Shown here: positions 8,191-16,929 of the stretch, piece after piece
Numbering within the stretch: the stretch's first letter is position 1
Layout: each line of letters starts with the position of its first letter
Assembly: GCF_002938435.1 (NCBI RefSeq)
Contig: NZ_POQT01000009.1
Span: 90,751-154,750, forward strand
Direction: 5' to 3'
DNA: 64,000 nucleotides
DNA from: Blastococcus saxobsidens
GTDB lineage: Bacteria > Actinomycetota > Actinomycetes > Mycobacteriales > Geodermatophilaceae
Program-made: the position numbers and the translations under genes
Notes under the pieces: generated by a model
What the model was told of the DNA's origin: nothing
Seen by the model: only the letters and a program-made list of their open reading frames with translations
Database searches by the model: none

Positions 8191-9285
8191 TCATCGGTTG
8201 AACAGTTCGGCGAAGCGGGCCACCACCTGGTCTCCCCGGGTAGCGATGTCCTCGAGGTCGGAGGGAAGGAGCGTGGCCTTGGACAGGTCAGCGCCTTCTG
8301 CCGGCTGGGGAGCACCGTCGAGCACGCTGCGGCCGCCGATCTCGACCAGCGCGTTCTGGAAGTCCTCGCTCAGCTGGTACTGCATCAGCAACTTCGCGGC
8401 GTTGGGCCGCGGCGCGTCGGCGAGCAACGCCAGCTCGCTGGTGAAGGTCGGCACGCCGTCCTCCATGAAGGCGATCTCGAGCGGCTCCCCCTCCGCGGCC
8501 GCACTGAGCACCGCGGACTCGATGGCCGGAACACCGATGTCGGCCTCGCCGGTGAGCACCAGCTGCGCGAGAGCCAGGCTGCTGTCGGTCACGATCACGT
8601 TCCGCTCGGACAGCTGCTGGAGCCACTCCTCTCCGTACAGACCGGTGAGCGTCGTGTAGAACGCCAGCGCGGTGCCGGACGCGCCCGGATCGGCACTCAC
8701 GATCGTGCCCTGGGCCGAGGACGCGAACTCCTCCCAGGTGGTCGGCAGGTCCGCGGGGTCGGTGGTGGCGCCGTTGTACATGATCCCGAGCGGCACGAGG
8801 CTGTAGGGCACCTGCGGGTTGTCGGGGTTGTCCAGGCCGTCGATGATCTTGTCTACGTTGGGGATGTCGGCGTCGGTGATGACCCCCTCGTCCGCCCACT
8901 GCTGGAGCGTGTCCGGATCGGTCAGGCTGACCACGTCGGCGTTGAGGGATCCGCTGGCCAGTTCCGCGGAGATGGAGTTGGCGACCGCGCCGGAGTCCTC
9001 CCGGGTGAACGTCACCTCGATGTCGAAGAGCTCCTGCATGCGCTGCTGGAGCAGCTCGACGCCTGGACGGGTGTGGCCGCCGGCGTAGATGACGACGCCA
9101 CCCTCCTCCTGGGCTGCGGCGATGAGGTCCTCGCTGATGCCCTCGATGCCGGCGGCTTCGCCCCCGCTTCCGCCGCCGCCGCCGGCGGCCGGCTCGGAGC
9201 CGTCGCCGCACCCGGCGAGGAGGACGGCGGACAAGGGAACGGCGAACAGGGCGTTCCTGCGGCGGGCGGTGGGACGGATGGACAC
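8191..9285 (-). CDS. ABC transporter substrate-binding lipoprotein, iron/thiamine/AEP-like family
   Basis: 364 aa extracellular binding protein. A signal peptide ends in the lipobox LLAGC (about residue 26), followed by a Gly-rich linker and a type II periplasmic-binding fold (starting near IAAAQEEGGVVIYAGG). The fold resembles the family binding Fe3+, thiamine, 2-aminoethylphosphonate or carboxylates. GTG 9285 follows GAAGAGG; longer readings add an unlikely Arg-rich stretch before the signal peptide. The Tyr pair that chelates iron in FbpA is not evident, so an organic ligand fits the CoA-transferase/crotonase context better. That ligand assignment is inference. Confidence 0.92.
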   Translation of the reverse strand: MSIRPTARRRNALFAVPLSAVLLAGCGDGSEPAAGGGGGSGGEAAGIEGISEDLIAAAQEEGGVVIYAGGHTRPGVELLQQRMQELFDIEVTFTREDSGAVANSISAELASGSLNADVVSLTDPDTLQQWADEGVITDADIPNVDKIIDGLDNPDNPQVPYSLVPLGIMYNGATTDPADLPTTWEEFASSAQGTIVSADPGASGTALAFYTTLTGLYGEEWLQQLSERNVIVTDSSLALAQLVLTGEADIGVPAIESAVLSAAAEGEPLEIAFMEDGVPTFTSELALLADAPRPNAAKLLMQYQLSEDFQNALVEIGGRSVLDGAPQPAEGADLSKATLLPSDLEDIATRGDQVVARFAELFNR

Positions 9286-9347
9286 GGTGCCTCTTCTCGG
9301 ACGGACGTGCGCGGAGGGTGGACGAACGGCGGAGCGACGGAACCCGG

Positions 9348-10532
9348 TCACGCGGCGGACCGCCCGGCCGGAGCTGGGGGAAGCGGGGCCCCCGCGGTGG
9401 CGGAGGAGCCTGGATGGTGGTCGTCCTGGCCCAGGACGGGGCTGCCCGGGCCATCACTGACGATGGCGACCGCGGTGCCGTCCACCTGGACCACGACGTC
9501 CTGACCGACGTCGAAACGCCCCAGGCTGGGCCCGGTCGTCTTCAGCGGCTCGGCGAGCCCGGGCAGGTCGACGGCGTACTGCACGTGGTCTCCGAAAAAC
9601 AGCGCCTCGCTGACCCGAGCGGCACCCGCGGCACCGGGGCTTCCCGAGCTGAGGCGCAGGTCGACCGGACGGATCGACACGGCAACCACGTCCCCCGCCT
9701 GCACGGCCACGTCCGCCGGCCGCGGAGCGGTCACCGTGATCCCCCCGGGCAGCCGGAGGGGAACCCCCTCGGGGGACGACGGTCCGCACGCCGTGGCAGG
9801 CAGCAGGTTCGTCGCCCCCAGGGCGCGCGCGACGAAGCTCGTCCGTGGATGCCGGTAGACATCTTCGGGTGCTCCGACCTGCACGATCCGCCCCGAGTGC
9901 ATGACGACGAGCCGGTCGGCCAGCGACAGCGCCTCGGCCTGGTCGTGGGTGACGTAGACCATCGTCACCCCCAGCGACCGGTGGATCCGCTTGATCTCCG
10001 AGCGCATCTCCTCGCGCAGCCGCGTGTCGAGGTTGGACAGCGGCTCGTCCAGCAGCAGCAGCGCGGGGTCGTTGACCAGCGCGCGGGCCAGCGCGACGCG
10101 CTGCTGCTGCCCGCCGGAGAGCTGGTGGGCGTAGCGGTCGGCGAGACCGTCGAGCTGCACCATGGCGAGCGCCTCGTCGGTGCGCCGGCGGACCTCCGTC
10201 CGGCCCACCTTGGCCGTCGTCGGCCCGTAGCCGACGTTCTCCCGCACGCTGAGGTGCGGCCACAGCGCGTAGCTCTGGAACACCACCGACATGCGGCGGC
10301 GCTCCGGCGGGACGAACGTCCGCCCGCCGACGAGCACCTGGTCGCGGAGCCGGATCTCCCCGGAGTCGGGCCGCTCGAAACCGGCGATCATGCGCAGGCA
10401 CGTGGTCTTCCCGCAGCCGGACGGCCCGAGAAGAACCACGGCCTCGCCCTCCTGGATGGACAGGTCGACCCCGTCCACGACGGGGGCCGCGCCGAAGCTC
10501 TTGGTGAGTCGGGACAACACGAGGTGCGTCAT
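9348..10532 (-). CDS. ABC transporter ATP-binding protein (PotA/FbpC type)
   Basis: 394 aa. Walker A GPSGCGKTT (about residues 36-44), Q-loop FQSYALWPHL, signature LSGGQQQR, Walker B LLLLDEP, D-loop SNLD and H-switch VYVTHD are all intact. A C-terminal TOBE/MOP-like domain (from about 240) is typical of the polyamine/iron/maltose ATPase subfamily, and the Pro/Ala tail is disordered. The ATG overlaps the CoA-transferase stop by 4 bp, so it belongs to the same transcript. It energises the permease encoded at 6300-8135. Confidence 0.95.
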   Translation of the reverse strand: MTHLVLSRLTKSFGAAPVVDGVDLSIQEGEAVVLLGPSGCGKTTCLRMIAGFERPDSGEIRLRDQVLVGGRTFVPPERRRMSVVFQSYALWPHLSVRENVGYGPTTAKVGRTEVRRRTDEALAMVQLDGLADRYAHQLSGGQQQRVALARALVNDPALLLLDEPLSNLDTRLREEMRSEIKRIHRSLGVTMVYVTHDQAEALSLADRLVVMHSGRIVQVGAPEDVYRHPRTSFVARALGATNLLPATACGPSSPEGVPLRLPGGITVTAPRPADVAVQAGDVVAVSIRPVDLRLSSGSPGAAGAARVSEALFFGDHVQYAVDLPGLAEPLKTTGPSLGRFDVGQDVVVQVDGTAVAIVSDGPGSPVLGQDDHHPGSSATAGAPLPPAPAGRSAA

Positions 10533-11812
10533 GCCGAGGCCTCCGTCGGCTGGAAGGGACGTGTGGGGCTGGAGGACAACTCCCCCGGGTCCTCGCCGGT
10601 GGGGGTGCTCAGCAGCACGCCGGCGGTGATCAGCTCATCGATTTCCGCGGCGGCAAACCCGGATCCGGCCAGGACCTCGCGGCTGTGCTGCCCGAGCAGC
10701 GGCGCCGGGCGGAGGACGGCGGAGGGGGTGGCCGAGAGCTTCACCGGGGAGCCGATGTGGCGGACGGTGCCCATCCGCGGGTGCACCGTCTGCACGACCA
10801 TCTCCCGCGCCTGCACGTGCGGATCGGCGTAGACCTGCTCGATGTCGTACAGCGGGCCGCTCGGCACCGCGGCCGCGCCGAGGACCTCCAGCCACTCGGC
10901 GGTGGTTCGCCGGCGCAGCGTCGTCGCCAGCTCCCCGGCCAGCTCGATGCGGTGCTTCATCCGCGCGGGATTGTCGGCGAACCGGGGATCCTCGAGCAGC
11001 GTCGAAAGCCCGAGGGTGCCGCACAGCCGCTCCCAGTTGCGCTGGTTGGCCGCGCCGATGGCGATCCAGCCGTCCGCGGTGGGGAGCGCCTCGTACGGCG
11101 CGGACAACCGGTGCGCCGAGCCCATGGGCCGGGCGACCTCTCCAGTGGCGAAGAACATGGCCGTCTCCCAGACGGTGTAGGCGATGCCCGCCTCGAGCAG
11201 CGAGGTGTCGACGAACTGACCCTCGCCGGTCTTCAGGCGGTGGATGTAGGCCGACAGCACGCCGTACGCGGCGAAGACGCCGGCGTTCAGATCGCAGATC
11301 GGGACGCCCACCTTCGCCGGCGCGCCTCCGTCCTCGCCGGTCATGCTCATCAGGCCACTCATCGCCTGGGCGACGAGGTCGTAGCCGCCCCGGCCGGCGT
11401 AAGGGCCGGTGGCGCCGAAGCCCGAGATGGAGCAGTAGATGAGCGCCGGGTTCTCAGCTCGTAGGGCCTCCTGGCCGAGTCCGAAGCGCTCCAGCAGCCC
11501 GGGGCGGAAGTTCTCGACGAGGATGTCGGCGTCCCGGGCCAGCCGGCGCACCACCTCGGCACCCCGCGGGTCCTTCAGGTCGACGGCGAGGCCGCGCTTG
11601 TTGCGGTTCATGGCGTTGAACGCCGGCGAGAGCTCCACGTCCGACCCGCGCGACATCCGGCGCGTGTCGTCACCACCCTCGGGCCGCTCGACCTTGATCA
11701 CGTCGGCGCCCATGTCCGCCAGCAGCATGGAGCAGTAGGCGCCTGCCATGACCTGCGTGAGGTCGAGGACCCGCACGCCCGCGAGCGCGCTGGGCCGAAC
11801 CGGATCTGACAC
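10529..11812 (-). CDS. CaiB/BaiF (class III) CoA-transferase
   Basis: 427 aa. Transfers CoA between carboxylates through an enzyme-bound anhydride. Family hallmarks: LAGVRVLDLTQVMAGAYCSMLLADMGADVIKVE at the N-terminus, NRNKRGLAVDLKDP, ADILVENFRPG, and the catalytic Asp in GGYDLVAQAMSG (about residue 150). GTG 11812 with GGGAGAA upstream gives the usual family start; a longer reading would run into the operator. First gene of the five-gene leftward operon, divergent from the IclR gene. It probably activates the acid imported by the transporter. CoA donor and substrate are unknown. Confidence 0.94.
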   Translation of the reverse strand: MSDPVRPSALAGVRVLDLTQVMAGAYCSMLLADMGADVIKVERPEGGDDTRRMSRGSDVELSPAFNAMNRNKRGLAVDLKDPRGAEVVRRLARDADILVENFRPGLLERFGLGQEALRAENPALIYCSISGFGATGPYAGRGGYDLVAQAMSGLMSMTGEDGGAPAKVGVPICDLNAGVFAAYGVLSAYIHRLKTGEGQFVDTSLLEAGIAYTVWETAMFFATGEVARPMGSAHRLSAPYEALPTADGWIAIGAANQRNWERLCGTLGLSTLLEDPRFADNPARMKHRIELAGELATTLRRRTTAEWLEVLGAAAVPSGPLYDIEQVYADPHVQAREMVVQTVHPRMGTVRHIGSPVKLSATPSAVLRPAPLLGQHSREVLAGSGFAAAEIDELITAGVLLSTPTGEDPGELSSSPTRPFQPTEASA

Positions 11813-11841
11813 GTGGTTCTCCCGACTTCGACTTGACGACC

Positions 11842-11878
11842 GTGCCACCACGTGGCACGGTTTGCCACGTGGTGGCAC
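11842..11878. promoter_or_regulatory. Double-palindrome operator for the IclR regulator
   Basis: A perfect 16-bp inverted repeat (11842-11857 and 11863-11878, 5-bp spacer). Each arm is itself a 15-bp palindrome, TGCCACCACGTGGCA and TGCCACGTGGTGGCA, centred 20 bp apart. It lies in the 114-bp gap between the divergent CoA-transferase and IclR genes. IclR-family proteins bind such 15-bp palindromes as dimers or tetramers. Confidence 0.8.
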
Positions 11879-11926
11879 GGTGTGACCGGCGCCACGTTAA
11901 GGTCGGACAGGAGTGACGTCAACCAC

Positions 11927-12682
11927 ATGCGATCGGTATCTGTCGCGCTCGGCGTCCTCGAGGCCGTGTCCGAACGCCAGCCGGTCGGCGTCAGCGAGCT
12001 CTCGCGCGCCATGCAGCTGCCCAAGTCCACGGCTCAGCGGATGCTGCTCACCCTCGGCGAGCTGGGCTGGATCCGGGCGAGCCCGGAGGAGCCCACCCGG
12101 TGGTCGCTGACCACCAAGGCGCAGGCGATCGGCTCACGACACCGGGGCCAGGAGGAGATCCGGCACATCGCACTGCCCGCGATGCACGGGCTGTCGGCCA
12201 CCACCGGCGAGACGGTCCACCTCTCGGTGCCCGAGGACCGCCGGATCGTGCTCCTGGACAAGATCGAGGGCGAACACCCGGTGCGCACCCACACCGAGGT
12301 CGGTCGGAGCGCGCCACTGCACACGACGGCATCCGGTAAGGCAGTGCTCGCCGCCATGCCGCCGGCACAGGCGGCGGCACTCCTGGGGGCAGCACCGCTG
12401 GAGGCGCTCACCGACCACACCGACACCGACGTCGAGGCCATCCTGCAGGAACTGGAGGGCGTGCGCCGGCACGGGTACGCGGTCGCCGTGGGCACGAGGC
12501 ACCCGGACGTCGCGGCCGTCGGCGCGGCGATCCTGAGCGAGCCCGGACAGCCGGTGGCGACGCTGAGCCTGTCACTGCCGTCGCAGCGGTTCCCCCGGCG
12601 CCTGTGGCCGGTGTACGGCGAGCAGGTCGCCCGAGCCGCGGCGGAGTGCAGCCGGCAACTGGGCTGGGATCCCCTGCCCTGA
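11927..12682 (+). CDS. IclR-family transcriptional regulator
   Basis: 251 aa. An N-terminal winged helix (about residues 1-65, GVSELSRAMQLPKSTAQRMLLTLGELGWI) is followed by an IclR ligand-binding domain (about 75-245; GETVHLSVPEDRRIVLLDKIEG, SAPLHTTASGKAVLAAMP, GYAVAVGTRHPDVAAVGAAI). ATG 11927 was chosen because homology begins there; AGGAG lies 13 nt upstream, which is long. Divergent from the CoA-transferase/ABC operon across the double palindrome, it very likely senses the imported acid or its CoA ester and controls both directions. Effector unknown. Confidence 0.95.
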   Translation: MRSVSVALGVLEAVSERQPVGVSELSRAMQLPKSTAQRMLLTLGELGWIRASPEEPTRWSLTTKAQAIGSRHRGQEEIRHIALPAMHGLSATTGETVHLSVPEDRRIVLLDKIEGEHPVRTHTEVGRSAPLHTTASGKAVLAAMPPAQAAALLGAAPLEALTDHTDTDVEAILQELEGVRRHGYAVAVGTRHPDVAAVGAAILSEPGQPVATLSLSLPSQRFPRRLWPVYGEQVARAAAECSRQLGWDPLP

Positions 12683-12684
12683 GC

Positions 12685-13728
12685 TCAGGAGCGGCGGATG
12701 AGCCGCCCGCCGACCCAGACGACGATGGTGGCGCCCAGCGCGGCCAGCAAAGCGGCCGGCAGCGGTGAGCCCTCCCTGGTCAGGGCGGCGAAGCCGGGGA
12801 CCTCGGTCTCTGCCGCGGGCGTCGCCGCACTCACCACCGTGGGCAGCGGAACCTCGGTCACATCGATCGGGAGCCCCTCGCTCGCGATCACGAGACTCCG
12901 GGCGTCGGTGCTGAAGCTGATCGCCTCCCCCTGCGGCGACTCCGGCAGGGCCAGTCGGACCGGGGTGGTCGCCAGTGCGCCGGGCACGTCCGAACCGACC
13001 AGCGGCCAGACGTAGGCATCGGTGTAGGTGCGCAAGGCCAGCGCGCTGCCGTCCGAGGCGACCGCCCCACCGGTGATCATGAGCTGCCCCGCCCGGCCGA
13101 CCGGTCCGCCGGGCGTGCCGGTGAGGGTCACGTTCACCGTCGCGACCCGCTCCATGGGCACGGTCGCCCCGTCGGCCAGCGCCCCCGCCGGCCGGTAGAC
13201 ACCGCTGGAGCCGAGCACCTCCTTGGTCACCACGTACGGGGTGCCGTCCGGAGCGAGGAGCAACGCCTCCGCGTCGTGCGGTCCGTCCGGATAGGTGAGC
13301 CGGTACAGCGCGGGACCCTCGGGCCGCAGGACGTGCAGCGCGACGGTCGGGCGCTTGGCGTCGTTGTCGCCGATGTCGGCGACCCAGACCGCACCGTCGG
13401 GGCCCACCGCGAGGTCCTCGGGGTCGTAGGGGTCGACCGGCGCGGTCTGCACGTCGACCACCTGGCATGCGGAGTCCAGGCCGAGGACGCTGACCTGGTC
13501 GCCGCCGTCGTCGAGCGCCAGCGTCTGCTCGCCGACGACGACCAGCCCCGACAGCTCGGCCAGCCGGGCGTCGGTGATGGAGCACCGGACGGTCGAGGGG
13601 CCGGCCGACGGAGCGGTCTCCTCCGCCACTGCTGGAGCCGCCACCCCCAGGGCGCCGCCCAGCGCCGTGGCCACGACGAGCCGGCGCCCCCAGGCGCGGC
13701 TAGGTCGTGCGGGATCCCTCATGGGCAT
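12685..13728 (-). CDS. Secreted, C-terminally membrane-anchored protein of unknown function
   Basis: 347 aa. Signal peptide (RRLVVATALGGALGVAAPAVAEE, cleavage about residue 36), a large extracellular domain with recurring short blades (LALDDGGDQVSVLGL, DLAVGPDGAVWVADIGDND, LLAPDGTPYVVTKE, MITGGAVASDGSALALRTY) suggesting a beta-propeller, and a C-terminal transmembrane helix ending in basic residues (ATIVVWVGGRLIRRS). Starts ATG 13728 or 13722 both overlap the 3' end of the PAP2 gene, implying co-transcription. No enzymatic motif recognised. Confidence 0.85.
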   Translation of the reverse strand: MPMRDPARPSRAWGRRLVVATALGGALGVAAPAVAEETAPSAGPSTVRCSITDARLAELSGLVVVGEQTLALDDGGDQVSVLGLDSACQVVDVQTAPVDPYDPEDLAVGPDGAVWVADIGDNDAKRPTVALHVLRPEGPALYRLTYPDGPHDAEALLLAPDGTPYVVTKEVLGSSGVYRPAGALADGATVPMERVATVNVTLTGTPGGPVGRAGQLMITGGAVASDGSALALRTYTDAYVWPLVGSDVPGALATTPVRLALPESPQGEAISFSTDARSLVIASEGLPIDVTEVPLPTVVSAATPAAETEVPGFAALTREGSPLPAALLAALGATIVVWVGGRLIRRS

Positions 13729-14422
13729 ATACCCAGCGTGACAGGACCGTTGCGTCCAGTGCGTGAACCACGCCCAACAGCACGATGCCGACGGCGGCCC
13801 CCACGACGGCGTCGGTGACCCAGTGGAAGTCCAGCGAGACCATGGCGACGCCGGTGACGAGCGGTCCGGCGATGCTCAACCACCAGAAGGTGCGCTGGAT
13901 CGTGGGTGACAGGCCGTACTGGACCGCCTGCCACCGGGCCACTCCCCACATGAGCACGGCGTTGGCCACATGCCCCGACGGGAACGAGGCGCCCTCGGCG
14001 TGGAAGAAGTACGAGCCCGGGAACGCCGGTGCGGTCCGGCCCGTGCCGTACTTGATCGCGTAGACGCCCGCGGTCAGGACCGCCACCGCCAGCAGGACGC
14101 GGAGCGCCGGCACCCACGTGCCCCGGCGCCAGGCCAGGTAGCCGACGAGACCGGCGAGGACCACGAGGATCGTCACCCGCCCGCCGACCTGGGTCAGCAC
14201 CCAGACCAGGGGGTAGGCGGCGGAGTCCTTCAACCCCCAGTCGCTGACGATCTCCGACATGCGGAGGTCCATGCGCTCCAGGCGCCCCCGGCTCAGCAGA
14301 TCGGCCGTGACCAGGACGCCCAGCAGGAGGGCGACGGCCATCAGCCACCACGGCGGGCGGCCGGCCGAGACCACGGGCGGGGATCCGGGCAGATCCACCT
14401 CCCGCAGCGCTCCCCTCGTCAC
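13700..14422 (-). CDS. PAP2-family integral membrane phosphatase
   Basis: 240 aa with about six transmembrane helices. The three PAP2 motifs are present: K-x6-R-P-like as KYGTGRTAP (Pro shifted by two), PSGH in ASFPSGHVAN, and S-x5-H-x3-D-like in SLDFHWVTD. Likely dephosphorylates a lipid phosphate or polyprenyl pyrophosphate at the outer membrane face. GTG 14422 has TACGGT six bases upstream, a leaderless-type promoter. The 3' end overlaps the following gene by 29 bp. Confidence 0.9.
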   Translation of the reverse strand: MTRGALREVDLPGSPPVVSAGRPPWWLMAVALLLGVLVTADLLSRGRLERMDLRMSEIVSDWGLKDSAAYPLVWVLTQVGGRVTILVVLAGLVGYLAWRRGTWVPALRVLLAVAVLTAGVYAIKYGTGRTAPAFPGSYFFHAEGASFPSGHVANAVLMWGVARWQAVQYGLSPTIQRTFWWLSIAGPLVTGVAMVSLDFHWVTDAVVGAAVGIVLLGVVHALDATVLSRWVYAHEGSRTT

Positions 14423-14428
14423 CGGGCC

Positions 14429-14434
14429 ACCGTA
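14429..14434 (-). promoter_or_regulatory. -10 element TACGGT, leaderless start of the PAP2 gene
   Basis: TAnnnT hexamer with a six-base gap to the GTG start at 14422. Confidence 0.5.
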
Positions 14435-14480
14435 CCGGCCCGAAACCGGATCGAGATCCGCTTCCGGGCCCGCCGCACGC

Positions 14481-16001
14481 TCAGGCGACCGGCGCGGCGA
14501 ACTCTTCCAGCGCTGCGGCCAGGGCGCCGTCCACCCGCGCCGTCAGGCGCGTGCCCTCGCCCTCGTGCTGCTCGCTGAGCACCTCGCCGTCCCGGTGGAC
14601 CCGCGCCACGAGGTCACCCCGCTCGTAGGGCACCAGCACGTCGACGTCGACGTCCGGGTGCGGCAGCCGCTCGGCGATGAGGGCACGCAGCTCGTCCATG
14701 CCGAGGCCCGTGCGGGCCGAGACCCACACGGCATCCGGCAGCGCCTGGCGAAGGGCGAGGATGTCCTCCTCCCCCATCGCGTCCACCTTGTTCACCACGA
14801 TCACCTCGGGCACCGAGGAGGCGTCGATCTCCTGCAGCACGATGTGCACCGCGTTGATCTGGCCCAGCGGATCGGGGTCGGAGCCGTCGACGACGTGCAG
14901 CAGCAGGTCGGCGGCGGCCACCTCCTCCAGGGTGGAGCGGAAGGCGTCGACCAGCTGGTGCGGCAGGTGCCGCACGAAGCCCACCGTGTCGGTCAGCGTG
15001 TACTCCCGGCCGTCCGGCCCCTGAGCTCGGCGCACCGTCGGGTCCAGCGTGGCGAACAGCGCGTTCTCCACCAGGACGCCGGCGCCGGTGAGCTGGTTGA
15101 GCAGGCTGGACTTGCCGGCGTTGGTGTAGCCGGCGATGGCCACGCTGGGGGTGGCGTTGCGATCACGGCTGTTCCGCTGGGTGGCCCGGGCGGTGGCCAT
15201 GCCGGCGATCTCGCGCCGCAGCTTGCTCACCCGCGACCGGATCCGCCGACGGTCGGTCTCGATCTTCGTCTCACCCGGACCACGGGTACCGATACCGCCA
15301 CCACCGGCGACGCGACCACCGGCCTGCCGGGACATCGACTCACCCCAGCCGCGCAGCCGCGGCAGCATGTACTGCATCTGCGCCAGCTCGACCTGGGCCT
15401 TGCCCTCCCGGCTGGTGGCGTGCTGGGCGAAGATGTCGAGGATCAGCGCGGTGCGGTCCACCACCTTGACCTTGAGCACCTTCTCCAGCTGGTTGAGCTG
15501 GCCGGGGGTCAGCTCACCGTCGCAGATCACGGTGTCGGCGCCGGTCGCCGCGACGATGTCGCGGATCTCGTTCGCCTTGCCCGAGCCCACGTAGGTGGCG
15601 GCGTCCGGCTTGTCGCGGCGCTGGCTGACCGCCTCGAGGACCTCCGAGCCGGCGGTCTCGGCCAGTGCGGCGAGCTCGGCGAGGGAGCGGTCGGCGGCGG
15701 CCTGCGTCCCCTCGGTCCACACGCCCACCAGCACGACGCGCTCGAGCCGCAGCTGCCGGTACTCGACCTCGGTGACGTCGGCGAGCTCGGTGGAGAGGCC
15801 GGCGACGCGACGCAGCGCCCCACGGGCCTCGAGTGCGTAGGAGCCGGTGGAGTCGTCGGGCTCGTCCCACTGCCCGGCCGGGGCAGGGCGGGTCGAGGGG
15901 GTCTGCTCGTCGTCGAGCGGAGCGTCAGCAGCGGTCGTCATCGGGTCCAGCGTGGCACGGTCCCGCGCGCGGGTCACCTGAGTTGTCATCGCCGGGTACA
16001 A
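14481..16001 (-). CDS. hflX: Ribosome-splitting GTPase HflX
   Basis: About 506 aa from TTG 16001, chosen because GGGGGAG sits 8 nt upstream; internal ATGs at 15989 and 15941 lack a ribosome site but cannot be excluded. The N-terminal HflX domain (about 75-250) carries YVGSGKANEIRD and ICDGELTPGQLNQLEKVLKVKVVDRTALILDIFAQHA. A coiled linker with GGGGIGTRGPGETKIETDRR follows, then the G domain with G1 GYTNAGKSS, G3 DTVGF and G4 NKVD, and a C-terminal domain. Rescues stalled or heat-damaged ribosomes. Downstream of dapF on the same strand with a 55-bp gap. Confidence 0.95.
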   Translation of the reverse strand: MYPAMTTQVTRARDRATLDPMTTAADAPLDDEQTPSTRPAPAGQWDEPDDSTGSYALEARGALRRVAGLSTELADVTEVEYRQLRLERVVLVGVWTEGTQAAADRSLAELAALAETAGSEVLEAVSQRRDKPDAATYVGSGKANEIRDIVAATGADTVICDGELTPGQLNQLEKVLKVKVVDRTALILDIFAQHATSREGKAQVELAQMQYMLPRLRGWGESMSRQAGGRVAGGGGIGTRGPGETKIETDRRRIRSRVSKLRREIAGMATARATQRNSRDRNATPSVAIAGYTNAGKSSLLNQLTGAGVLVENALFATLDPTVRRAQGPDGREYTLTDTVGFVRHLPHQLVDAFRSTLEEVAAADLLLHVVDGSDPDPLGQINAVHIVLQEIDASSVPEVIVVNKVDAMGEEDILALRQALPDAVWVSARTGLGMDELRALIAERLPHPDVDVDVLVPYERGDLVARVHRDGEVLSEQHEGEGTRLTARVDGALAAALEEFAAPVA

Positions 16002-16056
16002 CGCACCGGCTCCCCCGATGCATCCCGGCGGGGGCGACCGCCGGTCCGCAGGCCCC

Positions 16057-16929
16057 TCAGGCGGACAGCCACTCCGGGCACAGCACGCCCGCCGACACCA
16101 GGACGGCGGGCCCGGTGAGCACCGTGGTCCGCACTCCGACCTGCACCGTCAGGCGCCCGCCGGGGACGTCGACGACGACGGTGCCCTCGGTGCGGCCCTC
16201 GGCGACGAGCGCCGCGTAGGCCACCGCGCAGGCCCCGGTGCCGCACGAGCGGGTCTCGCCCACCCCGCGCTCGAACACCCGCAGCCGCACGTGCGCCGCG
16301 GGCTCGAGCACGTTGACCAGCTCGACGTTGACCCCGTCGGGGAACAGCTGCGGGTCGAAGCGCGGCGGCGTCGTCAGGTCCAGGGAGTCGAGGTCGACGT
16401 CGGTGAGCGCCGCAAGGTGCGGATTGCCCATCGAGACGGCGATCCCGGGGAACGAGCGACCGCCGAGCTGCGCGGTCCCGCGGCCGAACGCGCGCGCCGG
16501 CCCCATGTCCACCCAGTAGCCACCGTCCGGTGCCGCGCCGACCCGACGGGGGCCGCCACGGGTGCCGACCAGCAGGCCCTGCTCGCACGCGGCCCGCTCG
16601 ACCAGGCCCTCGCTGATCAGGGCGTGCAGGAACAGCCGGATGCCGTTGCCGCACATCTCGGCGTGGGAGCCGTCGGCGTTGCGGTGGTCCATGAACCACT
16701 CGCAGCGGTCGAGGTCCTCCCCCAGCACCTCCGGCGCGTCGGGCACGTGCGTGCTGCGGACCAGCCGCAGCACGCCGTCGCCGCCGAGCCCCGCGCGGCG
16801 CTCGCACAGCCGTCGCACCATCGCCGCGTCCAGCCGGTCCCCCGGCCACACCGTGCCGTCGGGGTCGGGCAGCACCACGAAGTCGTTCTCGGTGCCGTGC
16901 CCGATCAGCACGCGGGGCGAGGAGGTCAC
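16057..16929 (-). CDS. dapF: Diaminopimelate epimerase
   Basis: 290 aa. Interconverts LL- and meso-diaminopimelate for lysine and peptidoglycan synthesis. The two catalytic cysteines lie in EMCGNGIR (about residue 92) and ETRSCGTGACA (about 232), with substrate contacts GTENDFVV, NADGS and GNPH. GTG 16929 overlaps the miaA stop (GTGA), so it is translationally coupled in a LigB-like/miaA/dapF/hflX operon, the order also found in mycobacteria. Confidence 0.97.
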   Translation of the reverse strand: MTSSPRVLIGHGTENDFVVLPDPDGTVWPGDRLDAAMVRRLCERRAGLGGDGVLRLVRSTHVPDAPEVLGEDLDRCEWFMDHRNADGSHAEMCGNGIRLFLHALISEGLVERAACEQGLLVGTRGGPRRVGAAPDGGYWVDMGPARAFGRGTAQLGGRSFPGIAVSMGNPHLAALTDVDLDSLDLTTPPRFDPQLFPDGVNVELVNVLEPAAHVRLRVFERGVGETRSCGTGACAVAYAALVAEGRTEGTVVVDVPGGRLTVQVGVRTTVLTGPAVLVSAGVLCPEWLSA

